5,290 nucleotides of DNA, from NCBI GenBank assembly GCA_025999735.1, contig BNXR01000118.1:1-5290 (forward strand). The letters are read 5' to 3'. The notes under the pieces were generated by a model. It had not been told where the DNA came from. It did no database searches and saw nothing but the letters and a program-made list of their open reading frames with translations. This document shows positions 1-5,290 of the stretch, piece by piece. Source of the stretch: Bacteroidia bacterium (lineage in GTDB: Bacteria > Bacteroidota > Bacteroidia > Bacteroidales > Marinifilaceae). Within the stretch, counting starts at the first letter, position 1; each line of letters starts with the position of its first letter. A program made the translations under genes and the position numbers.

Positions 1-638
1 AAATTAAGAAAGGAATTCTTGGAGGCTTTTCGGGAAAGACCGGAACAGTCGTTGGTGCGAACTGGAAACAGATAGACTACATGCGGTCTTTGCCTTCTCA
101 TATGCACAATCCTAAAACTCAAAAACAGCTTGAGCAGCGAGCAAAGTTCAAGTTAATGATGGCTTTTCTACAACCGCTCAATGGATTTTTAAAGGCAGGA
201 TTCAAACTGCAAGCCAAAAAGCAGTCGCCCATTAATGCGGCAATGCAGTACAACGTTAAAAATGGTATCGCCGGCGTTTACCCCGATTACACCATTGACG
301 TAGAAAAAATATTGGTCGCGCGAGGCTCGCTGCCAAATGCTGATGCCTTGACAGCGGTAGCGATTACAGATGGGAAAGTGAAATTTGATTGGGAATTTGA
401 GCAATCCATGAATGCAGCTAAGCCGAACGACTATGCACAAGTAGTAATGCTCAATACGACCAAAAACGCTGTGGACTATTACATGGGCGAAGCAATGAGA
501 AGTGAGCAGACACTCTCACTCATAGTTCCTTCTGCATGGATTGGCGACACCGTAGAAACCTACTTCACATTTATTTCCGAAGACGGAAAACAGGTAGCGA
601 ACAGTATTCACAAAGGCCCGATTGTGATTATTGCCTAA
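1..638 (+). CDS. DUF6266 family protein of unknown function, 5' end cut by window
   Basis: The reading frame is open from position 3 and reads IKKGILGGFSGKTGTVVGAN before reaching the first internal ATG at 81. That glycine-rich opening (GGFSGKxGxVVG), followed by NWK and YMRSLP, is the N-terminal signature I recognise for the DUF6266 family of Bacteroidota. The ATG at 81 is therefore not the true start; the real start should lie only a few codons left of the window. The expected length is about 212-216 residues. The middle part (about residues 34-100 of the visible protein) carries the family's NPKTxxQLEQRAKF and YPDY segments. The C-terminal part looks like an all-beta domain ending in TYFTFISEDGKQVANSIHKG, also typical of the family. 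No signal peptide or membrane segment is visible. The family's function is unknown and I infer none. The gene ends with TAA just before an intrinsic terminator, so it is probably the last gene of its transcript. Assignment to the family is from memory of its motifs. Confidence 0.88.
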   Translation, partial: IKKGILGGFSGKTGTVVGANWKQIDYMRSLPSHMHNPKTQKQLEQRAKFKLMMAFLQPLNGFLKAGFKLQAKKQSPINAAMQYNVKNGIAGVYPDYTIDVEKILVARGSLPNADALTAVAITDGKVKFDWEFEQSMNAAKPNDYAQVVMLNTTKNAVDYYMGEAMRSEQTLSLIVPSAWIGDTVETYFTFISEDGKQVANSIHKGPIVIIA

Positions 639-664
639 GCACAAATCGGCGTTATTACTAATGT

Positions 665-692
665 AAGGGCGGGTGTAAAACCTGCCCTTTTT
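665..692 (+). terminator. Intrinsic terminator after the DUF6266 gene
   Basis: The arms are AAGGGCGGGT and ACCTGCCCTT with a 5-base loop (GTAAA), forming a 10-bp stem with one G-T wobble, followed directly by a T run. It lies 26 bases after the DUF6266 stop codon and separates that gene from everything to the right. Confidence 0.85.
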
Positions 693-824
693 CAAATACC
701 CTGACAAAGTTTTCTAAGCCGTTGATTACCCGTAAAAAGAAGATTGCACAGGCAGTAAATAAATTCTCATTATTTGCTACCTGTGCTTTTTTACCACCAA
801 GTACAAGTGTCATTTCAATGCAAA

Positions 825-851
825 ATTCTATCAACTATAACGAAATAGAAT
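825..851. repeat. AT-rich inverted repeat (7-bp arms)
   Basis: ATTCTAT at 825-831 and ATAGAAT at 845-851 are perfect reverse complements separated by 13 bases. No T run follows on either strand, so it is not an obvious terminator. In AT-rich DNA a match of this size can occur by chance; the role is unknown. Confidence 0.4.
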
Positions 852-953
852 GTCAAAGGGATAATTTTAGCCGATTTGTCTTGTTGTTAATACAAAAGAA
901 TTTATACCCTTACGTATCAATAATTTACAGACTCTTGATTTTCATGCGTTATA

Positions 954-971
954 TGTGAGACATTTGTCACA
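954..971. promoter_or_regulatory. CRP/FNR-like dyad (TGTGA-8-TCACA)
   Basis: TGTGA at 954-958 and TCACA at 967-971 are perfect inverted half-sites. The half-sites match those of CRP-family regulators, but the spacer is 8 bases rather than the usual 6. The site lies about 210 bases upstream of the promoter at 1165-1196 and no other promoter was found next to it. A role as an operator is speculative. Confidence 0.2.
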
Positions 972-1021
972 CGGCTCTGTAAGTCATTGATTATCAATAT
1001 GCGGAAGGTAAGACAATCCGA

Positions 1022-1045
1022 TGCGGGGTGTTATAACACCCCGCA
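1022..1045. repeat. Perfect 24-bp palindrome
   Basis: The left half is TGCGGGGTGTTA and the right half is its exact reverse complement, centred between 1033 and 1034. As RNA it would fold into a stem of about 10 bp with a TATA loop. No T run follows on either strand, so it lacks the second half of an intrinsic terminator. It could be a protein-binding dyad, an RNA hairpin or a remnant of a mobile element; the sequence does not decide. Confidence 0.8.
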
Positions 1046-1083
1046 CCCGAACCCTATACGGTCCGACACCCTATCCGCCTGCA

Positions 1084-1111
1084 AGGTTCGTACAAGCTAC
1101 TGTACGAACCT
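1084..1111. repeat. Hairpin with 11-bp perfect stem
   Basis: AGGTTCGTACA at 1084-1094 pairs perfectly with TGTACGAACCT at 1101-1111 across a 6-base loop (AGCTAC). No T run follows. It starts 38 bases after the 24-bp palindrome and ends about 54 bases before the -33 element of the next gene, so it is not part of the leader made from that promoter. Further GTAC tetramers occur at 1117-1120 and 1139-1142. Confidence 0.75.
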
Positions 1112-1164
1112 AATACGTACCCATTTTGGCTCATCTTTGTACCGCCCACATACCGACACAAATT

Positions 1165-1196
1165 CTTGCATAGATACAAGATTTATCTTACCTTTG
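1165..1196 (+). promoter_or_regulatory. Bacteroidetes-type promoter for the iron-sulfur protein gene
   Basis: CTTG at 1165-1168 serves as a near-consensus -33 element (TTTG) and TACCTTTG at 1189-1196 matches the -7 consensus TAnnTTTG exactly, with a 20-base spacer, the usual distance. Transcription should start near 1201-1206, leaving a leader of about 20 bases. This argues against the TTG at 1166 as a start codon, because it lies inside the promoter, and supports the ATG at 1223. Confidence 0.75.
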
Positions 1197-1222
1197 CGGT
1201 TCCAAGTAAATATCAAACCAGT

Positions 1223-2605
1223 ATGCGAATAAGTATCAATAACAACCCAATAGAGACCGACGGTGTGAGCGAAACGTTGATAGAAGTGGCTCACCGTGCA
1301 GGCATTGACATTCCGTCTTTGTGTTATGCAAAGGGGGCAAAACATAAATCGTCCTGTATGCTATGTGCCGTTAGGGATTGTGCTTCGGGGCAGTTGCTCC
1401 CGTCATGTACAACGATGCCGACTGAGGGGATGCAAATCGAAACCGACAGCCCGGAGATTGAATTGACACGTACGCTGTCATTAGAATTGCTACTGAGCGA
1501 CCACCGTGCCGATTGCGAGGCACCGTGTAAGGTGGTTTGCCCCGGAGGGCTGGACATTCCGGCGATGAACAGGCTGTACGATAAGGACCGTTTCGATGAG
1601 GCCTTAACGCTGTTGCGCGATACGCTTGTAATACCGGCGACGTTGTGCTTTATTTGTCCCGCGCCCTGTGAGAAGATATGCCGCAAGGGGAGCATCAATA
1701 CGGCGGTGCCTATTCGCGAGCTAAAGAAGGAGCTGGTTAGTCGCACGGACTTACAGAAGGTGGCGAAGCCGCCGCAAAACGGGATGAGTGTGGCTGTTAT
1801 CGGTTCTGACCCCTTAGGACTGTCAGCGGCGTATCGTTTACGCAAGCTTGGCTACCGTGTTCGCGTGTTTGAGAAGAGCGGTGATGTTCTTTTCCCTCAT
1901 ATTCAGACGGATAAGGTAGATAGGACAGCCTTAAAAGGAGTTGTAGAGCTTGAAGTGAGTGTACTGACGAACATGGGCGTAGAGTTCGTGATGTCGGACG
2001 AAAGAGACAGGCTACACGAGTTGGAAGAGCTTGACGGAGTGATTGCAGCCGTGTGTGAAGCCCCTTCTCCCAAGTGGCTTGTGCCATCAGCAAAGACCAA
2101 GCAACCTGCACGCTTAGTGCTTGAAGGGTGCAAGTTGGCGGACGCCTTGCACGCTTCACTATCCGTCGTCGATGGGACGGCGACGACGGTGACCACAACA
2201 TTCAATTCAACTTTTGGTCGATTGAGTGAGGCAGAGGTGGCATCTTTGGGCACAGAGTTACCAACACAACAGGTGGCAAGTGGCTGTCTATATTGTGATT
2301 GCGATAAGAAGACGACTTGTAAGTTGCGCTTGTACGCCACACGCTACGGCATAAAAAGCAGTCGTTATGGGGCAAGTAGCGTCTTTGAGGCATTGCATCG
2401 GCAACGAATAAACGGGTCGATGTGGTTCGAGCCTGCAAAGTGCATCCGTTGCGGCTTGTGTGTTTACAACAGCGACAATGGGTTTACGTTCCGTGACCGC
2501 GGGTTTGTGATGCAAGTAGTGCTACCGCCCGAGAATGTAGGGAATGTGAAGGAGGAATTGGCTGACTTATGCCCCACCGGAGGGATATGGAAAGATGCAC
2601 CATGA
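1223..2605 (+). CDS. Multi-cluster iron-sulfur protein, NuoG/GltD-like, with reduced flavin domain
   Basis: This 460-residue protein is probably a cytoplasmic electron-transfer oxidoreductase. The domains, in order, are as follows. Residues 1-75 are a [2Fe-2S] ferredoxin domain as in NuoG, with ligands C34, C45, C48 and C62. Residues 90-175 resemble the double [4Fe-4S] domain of GltD and dihydropyrimidine dehydrogenase (C98, C102, C106 with CPGGLDIP; C142, C145, C149, C153). Residues 188-315 are a Rossmann-like segment opening VAVIGSDPLGL with E217 closing the first fold. Residues 355-366 carry CLYCDCDKKTTC, and residues 407-413 CIRCGLC pair with C450 (CPTG) for a further [4Fe-4S] cluster. 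The dinucleotide motif reads GxDxxG rather than GxGxxG, no second NAD(P)-binding GGGxxA motif is present, and the segment is much shorter than in GltD. It may thus have lost flavin or NAD(P)H binding. The start at 1223 is chosen because the promoter covers the earlier in-frame TTG. No clear Shine-Dalgarno is seen. No partner gene is adjacent; substrate and partner are unknown. Confidence 0.88.
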   Translation: MRISINNNPIETDGVSETLIEVAHRAGIDIPSLCYAKGAKHKSSCMLCAVRDCASGQLLPSCTTMPTEGMQIETDSPEIELTRTLSLELLLSDHRADCEAPCKVVCPGGLDIPAMNRLYDKDRFDEALTLLRDTLVIPATLCFICPAPCEKICRKGSINTAVPIRELKKELVSRTDLQKVAKPPQNGMSVAVIGSDPLGLSAAYRLRKLGYRVRVFEKSGDVLFPHIQTDKVDRTALKGVVELEVSVLTNMGVEFVMSDERDRLHELEELDGVIAAVCEAPSPKWLVPSAKTKQPARLVLEGCKLADALHASLSVVDGTATTVTTTFNSTFGRLSEAEVASLGTELPTQQVASGCLYCDCDKKTTCKLRLYATRYGIKSSRYGASSVFEALHRQRINGSMWFEPAKCIRCGLCVYNSDNGFTFRDRGFVMQVVLPPENVGNVKEELADLCPTGGIWKDAP

Positions 2606-2633
2606 CAGCACTGCTGCCCCATTGTATCTGTCA
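2603..2633. terminator. Weak symmetric inverted repeat between convergent genes
   Basis: TGACAG at 2603-2608 and CTGTCA at 2628-2633 are perfect reverse complements separated by 19 bases. The left arm begins with the TGA stop of the iron-sulfur gene and the right arm ends with the complement of the TGA stop of the phosphoesterase gene. A smaller CAGC/GCTG stem lies inside at 2606-2616. There is no T run on either strand, so a bidirectional terminator role is only a possibility. Confidence 0.25.
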
Positions 2634-3755
2634 ATACTTCCACCGAATGACCACCAATTCTGATTGCGAGCCGATGCGGTAGGGCGGTCCCCAAAGTCCC
2701 AGCCCTGAGGAAACGTAGTAGTGCGTACGTCCGCGCTTGGAATACCCGTGTGCATTTTCGTACATACTACGCACGAGTAAGGTGATAGGGAAAAACTGTC
2801 CATCGTGCGTATGACCGGAAACTTGCAGGCTGACACCGTTTTCTTCTGCTTCTTCCAAATGAAAAGGCTGGTGGTCTAACACAATACGCGGTTTGCTACT
2901 GTCGGTTGCTACCATGAGTTCCGATAGAGGTAGTCGCTCTATATTACTGCGGTCATCACGTCCTACGATGTAAAAGCTACTATCCACCAAGATGGATGCA
3001 TCGCGCAAGACTTTCACATTCCCTGTTTCCAAGTATGCAACGCATGCATCGACATCTCCGCCTATATATTCGTGATTACCGATGCTGGCGTACACTCCTA
3101 AGGGTGCTTTTACTTGTTGCAGCTCTTCGTTCATATTTTGCCGCACGATACTTCTTAGGTCGCTATCGCAAATGTCACCTGCTAAGAGCACGATGTCCGG
3201 GCGATGTGCATTTATTAAATCGACAAATCTGAGGGCGTGTTGTTTGTCATTCAAAACACCCAGATGCAAATCACTGGCTACTACGATGCGCAGTTCCTTC
3301 CCTTGTAAAGTCGTATTCTCGGCTGTCAATTCCAGATGAACCACTTTGGGATGATTGTATTGGTAATTTCCCACGAGCATCGCCACTACAATGAGGACAA
3401 GGCTTCCGGCAAATACACATTGGCGAAAGAAGAGCATCCCTGCTGGTGCAAAGTGTAAAAAGTAGTTCACAATCCGCAGGACATCCACCAGTAAGAATGA
3501 CAAAATCAGATAGATAAACAGGAGGAGTGAGGAATGTCCGATGAGCGCAATAGCCCTTCCAACAGGGGAAGGTATGCTGACAACACTGCTCAAGGCCATA
3601 CCCGCTATGAACGACACAAACAACGCGATGCCAAGGGTCAAGAAGATTGTACGATAAAGTGGATACTCTCTCAAGACCTGACAACCGCGTGTAAGGCTGT
3701 AAGTGATTACAGAAGAAATAACAATAAAGACGAGGATAAAAAGAGGGTACTTCAT
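2631..3755 (-). CDS. Membrane-anchored metallophosphoesterase (YkuE/YaeI-like)
   Basis: The 374-residue protein has four probable membrane segments in its N-terminal part (about residues 4-21, 36-56, 68-92 and 106-129). A calcineurin-like phosphoesterase domain follows from about residue 155 to the end. All the metal-binding motifs are present: SDLHLG (D162, H164), AGDICD (D194), GNHE (N227, H228), LDHQP (H295) and SGHTHDGQ (H315, H317). The enzyme should therefore be active with a two-metal centre, hydrolysing a phosphoester. Relatives such as YaeI act on lipid-linked substrates, but this substrate cannot be read from the sequence. The topology predictor's view of which side the domain faces would be needed. 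The ATG at 3755 is preferred over the TTG at 3758 because its A is the last base of the upstream stop codon (TGATG), a typical translational-coupling arrangement with the ABM gene. No strong terminator follows. Confidence 0.92.
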   Translation of the reverse strand: MKYPLFILVFIVISSVITYSLTRGCQVLREYPLYRTIFLTLGIALFVSFIAGMALSSVVSIPSPVGRAIALIGHSSLLLFIYLILSFLLVDVLRIVNYFLHFAPAGMLFFRQCVFAGSLVLIVVAMLVGNYQYNHPKVVHLELTAENTTLQGKELRIVVASDLHLGVLNDKQHALRFVDLINAHRPDIVLLAGDICDSDLRSIVRQNMNEELQQVKAPLGVYASIGNHEYIGGDVDACVAYLETGNVKVLRDASILVDSSFYIVGRDDRSNIERLPLSELMVATDSSKPRIVLDHQPFHLEEAEENGVSLQVSGHTHDGQFFPITLLVRSMYENAHGYSKRGRTHYYVSSGLGLWGPPYRIGSQSELVVIRWKY

Positions 3756-4045
3756 CAATAAATCTTCTCAATCACATCCACCGTCAAGGCTTCAACTTTG
3801 CCATCGATGGCAGCCACGAAGGCTTTAAAGTGTGCACTTTCGTTGTGGTAGTCAATCGCTTGCTGTGATTTCCAGACTTCCAGAATCACATACTTCAACG
3901 CATTCTTCACATCTTGGTGCAATTCATACGAAACATTACCTTCTTCTTTGCGTGTTCCATCGACCACGGCACGAAATACCTTTTCCAATTCCTTTTGGAA
4001 CGCTTTCTTTGCGACAACTGTCGCGACAATCTTTAACTCTGCCAT
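3755..4045 (-). CDS. ABM-family protein, putative quinol monooxygenase
   Basis: The 96-residue protein has the size and layout of a single antibiotic biosynthesis monooxygenase (ABM) domain, a dimeric alpha+beta barrel of the YgiN type. Recognisable family features are the opening strand LKIVATVVAKK, the GNVSYELHQD segment at about residues 36-45, and YVILEVWKSQQAIDYHNESAHFK at about 52-74, with the H before a serine/alanine-H-F pattern that is characteristic of the family. Known members act on quinols or related aromatics without a metal cofactor, but many have no established substrate, so the reaction here is inferred. It is a soluble cytoplasmic protein with no signal peptide. Its stop codon overlaps the start of the metallophosphoesterase gene by one base, so the two are almost certainly co-translated. 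It starts 56 bases after the 3' end of tRNA-Ala, with no promoter consensus in that gap. Confidence 0.88.
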   Translation of the reverse strand: MAELKIVATVVAKKAFQKELEKVFRAVVDGTRKEEGNVSYELHQDVKNALKYVILEVWKSQQAIDYHNESAHFKAFVAAIDGKVEALTVDVIEKIY

Positions 4046-4076
4046 AACTAACTATTTAAGTATTAATTGATAATAG

Positions 4077-4099
4077 CCCTACTTTACTTGATTTTAGGG
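4077..4099 (-). repeat. Inverted repeat between tRNA-Ala and the ABM gene
   Basis: CCCTA and TAGGG (5-bp arms, 13-base loop) lie just after the tRNA 3' end in the direction of transcription. No T run follows, so it is a poor terminator. It could shape the RNA where the tRNA is cut from a longer transcript, or be chance. Confidence 0.3.
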
Positions 4100-4101
4100 A
4101 G

Positions 4102-4174
4102 TGGAGACAAGGGGGGTCGAACCCCTGACCTTGTGATTGCGAACCACACGCTCTACCAACTGAGCTATGCCCCC
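4102..4174 (-). tRNA. tRNA-Ala, anticodon CGC
   Basis: A 73-base cloverleaf can be folded by hand. The acceptor stem is GGGGGCA with TGTCTCC, the D arm is GCTC-AGTTGGTA-GAGC, and the anticodon arm is TGTGG-TTCGCAA-TCACA. The variable loop is AGGTC, the T arm is AGGGG-TTCGACC-CCCCT, and the discriminator is A. The anticodon CGC reads GCG (alanine). The third acceptor pair is G-T, which is the G3:U70 pair recognised by alanyl-tRNA synthetase, so anticodon and identity element agree. The 3' CCA is not encoded (CTC follows the discriminator), so it must be added after processing. The gene has its own promoter about 40 bases upstream. Confidence 0.96.
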
Positions 4175-4215
4175 CCAAAAGCTTTGTAAGAATTTACACA
4201 CAAAACTTGATGCGA

Positions 4216-4247
4216 CAAAAGTAGATGAAAGTTACGGGATTTCCAAA
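4216..4247 (-). promoter_or_regulatory. Bacteroidetes-type promoter for tRNA-Ala (and possibly the genes after it)
   Basis: Read on the minus strand, TTTG (4247-4244) is the -33 element and TACTTTTG (4223-4216) is the -7 element, matching TAnnTTTG, with exactly 20 bases between them. Both elements are at full consensus. Transcription should start near 4206-4211, giving a leader of about 35 bases before the tRNA. It is the only clear promoter found between the methyltransferase gene and the ABM-phosphoesterase pair. Confidence 0.8.
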
Positions 4248-4250
4248 CGT

Positions 4251-4295
4251 TCAAAATAAAAAAACAAGGTAGCATTATTTACGGTGACCTACTTA
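4251..4295 (-). terminator. Possible weak terminator after the methyltransferase gene
   Basis: On the minus strand the stop codon is followed by short pairing segments (GTAG with CTAC, or AGGT with ACCT) and then by a run of seven T and further T-rich DNA. The stem is only about 4 bp, so this is a weak call; the T run and its place between the gene and the next promoter are the main support. Confidence 0.3.
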
Positions 4296-5003
4296 TCAGC
4301 TCCCTGCATAAACAATGAAGATGGTTGGTCGTTTATCTATATCCGGTGTTGCTTGTTGTTTCCACTTGTAGATGGGGAGTGTTTTAATGTACTCATTGTG
4401 AGTGGTAATGTCGCAGGATACCGAAAGCAATGATTTAGATGATAGGCATGACAGCATATCTTGAAACAACTTCACGTTGCGGTAGGGTGTTTCGATGAAT
4501 ATCTGGGTGCGGTTCTCTACGGCGGACTGCTTCTCGTACATCCGCAGGGCTTTTATCCTGTCGTGGCTGTTGATTGGCAGATAGCCGTTGAAGGAGAACG
4601 TCTGACCGTTGCACCCTGAGGCAATCAAGGCCAACAAAATGGAAGACGGTCCCACCAACGGAACAACCTTATAGTCATGCTGATGAGCCAATGCCACGAG
4701 TTCGGCACCCGGGTCAGCAATCCCCGGACATCCCGCTTCCGAAATCACACCGACATCACCCTTCTCCAACCACGACAAGTAGGATACGACCTCCGTGTGC
4801 GTCGAATGTTCGTTTAAGTCAAGAAAGACAAGCTCATCAATACAAATGTCTCTATCTATCTGCTTCAAGAAACGGCGAGTGTTCCTCTGACTTTCAGTTG
4901 CAAACACCTTGATTTGTTTGATGATGGCAACCACATCCGCAGGCAGGACACAAGAGAGTTCTGTGTCGCCTAATCGATTGGGTATAAGGTATAATGTGTT
5001 CAT
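4296..5003 (-). CDS. RsmI-related SAM-dependent methyltransferase
   Basis: The 235-residue protein belongs to the tetrapyrrole methylase fold and resembles RsmI, which 2'-O-methylates C1402 of 16S rRNA. Matching segments are the opening LYLIPNRLGD (RsmI: LYVVPTPIGN), SEAGCPGIADPG at residues 88-99 (RsmI: SDAGTPLISDPG), PLVGPSSILLAL at 115-126, SFNGYLP at 137-143, IETPYRN at 170-176, and KRPTIFIVY at 224-232. It is about 50 residues shorter than E. coli RsmI. I believe Bacteroidota often carry both a full RsmI and this shorter relative, so the methylated target may differ; hence no gene symbol. The ATG at 5003 gives the start expected from the alignment. It follows lipB by 49 bases on the same strand with no promoter consensus in the gap, so the two are probably co-transcribed. 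Confidence 0.88.
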   Translation of the reverse strand: MNTLYLIPNRLGDTELSCVLPADVVAIIKQIKVFATESQRNTRRFLKQIDRDICIDELVFLDLNEHSTHTEVVSYLSWLEKGDVGVISEAGCPGIADPGAELVALAHQHDYKVVPLVGPSSILLALIASGCNGQTFSFNGYLPINSHDRIKALRMYEKQSAVENRTQIFIETPYRNVKLFQDMLSCLSSKSLLSVSCDITTHNEYIKTLPIYKWKQQATPDIDKRPTIFIVYAGS

Positions 5004-5052
5004 CTTTCAGTGCGTTATGCTTTGGTGGGGTTTATCGTTTTGTCATACCATA

Positions 5053-5290
<238 letters not shown>

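Larger units (their letters stand above)
693..1164. other. Long intergenic region without a credible gene
   Basis: About 470 bases with no convincing coding sequence on either strand. The first two thirds (to about 980) are AT-rich; the last part, with the palindrome and hairpin, is more GC-rich. Open frames here (722-958 with a TTG start, 987-1232) have no recognisable domains, and the second runs straight through the inverted repeats and the downstream promoter. What the region does hold is listed separately: inverted repeats at 825-851, 954-971, 1022-1045 and 1084-1111. No tRNA or rRNA was recognised. Confidence 0.7.

Noticed and set aside
722..958. 78-codon open frame with a TTG start on the plus strand
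   Set aside because: No recognisable domain, no promoter or ribosome binding site, AT-rich and low-complexity composition, and it spans the inverted repeat at 825-851 and ends inside the CRP-like dyad.
1022..1045. Intrinsic terminator at the 24-bp palindrome
   Set aside because: The stem is strong, but neither flank has a T run and no gene ends nearby; the DUF6266 gene already has a terminator at 665-692.
1084..1111. Riboswitch or attenuator for the iron-sulfur gene
   Set aside because: The hairpin lies upstream of the promoter at 1165-1196, so it would not be in that transcript, and no known riboswitch core was recognised.
1166..1222. N-terminal extension of the iron-sulfur protein from a TTG codon
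   Set aside because: The 19 extra residues lie within the promoter elements, and the [2Fe-2S] domain starts naturally with MRISINN at 1223.
987..1232. 81-codon open frame on the plus strand
   Set aside because: It runs through the 24-bp palindrome, the 11-bp-stem hairpin and the promoter, and overlaps the start of the iron-sulfur gene in another frame. The translation resembles no protein family.
1324..1845. 173-codon minus-strand open frame opposite the iron-sulfur gene
   Set aside because: It lies wholly within a gene with clear conserved motifs on the other strand, and its own translation shows no family features; it is a shadow frame.
3271..3771. 166-codon minus-strand open frame overlapping the phosphoesterase gene
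   Set aside because: Out of frame with the phosphoesterase motifs and without domain features; it is a shadow frame, not evidence of a frameshift.
4102..4174. tRNA gene as an integration site for a mobile element
   Set aside because: No integrase, no direct repeat of the tRNA 3' end elsewhere in the window, and the flanking genes are ordinary housekeeping types.

Overview
The window looks like chromosomal DNA of a member of the Bacteroidota, most likely order Bacteroidales. Three things support this. It holds a DUF6266-type protein, a family I know from this phylum. It has two well-formed promoters of the Bacteroidetes type (TTTG or TTG, about 20 bp, then TAnnTTTG). Its genes show little Shine-Dalgarno signal. 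The genus cannot be fixed from the sequence alone.

Layout, left to right. Positions 1-638 (+) hold most of a DUF6266 gene whose first few codons lie outside the window; it ends at a strong intrinsic terminator (665-692). Positions 693-1164 hold no credible gene. This stretch contains an AT-rich inverted repeat, a CRP/FNR-like half-site pair, a perfect 24-bp palindrome and an 11-bp-stem hairpin. A promoter at 1165-1196 then drives a 460-residue multi-cluster iron-sulfur protein (1223-2605, +), built like NuoG plus GltD but with a shrunken and altered nucleotide-binding part. It converges on the minus-strand block with only 25 bp between stop codons, and the two stops lie in opposite arms of a small inverted repeat.

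Everything to the right is on the minus strand. Read in the direction of transcription it runs: lipB (C-terminal part, cut by the window edge); an RsmI-related SAM-dependent methyltransferase; a promoter; tRNA-Ala(CGC); a small ABM-family (quinol monooxygenase-like) protein; and a membrane-anchored metallophosphoesterase. The ABM and phosphoesterase genes overlap by one base (TGATG). No separate promoter was found between the tRNA and the ABM gene, so the tRNA promoter may serve all three.

The right half is mostly housekeeping: lipoylation, RNA methylation and a tRNA. No phage, transposase, CRISPR or defence module is visible. The most unusual points are the reduced flavin/NAD(P) module in the iron-sulfur protein, the paired palindrome and hairpin in the long intergenic region, and the possible tRNA-mRNA co-transcript.
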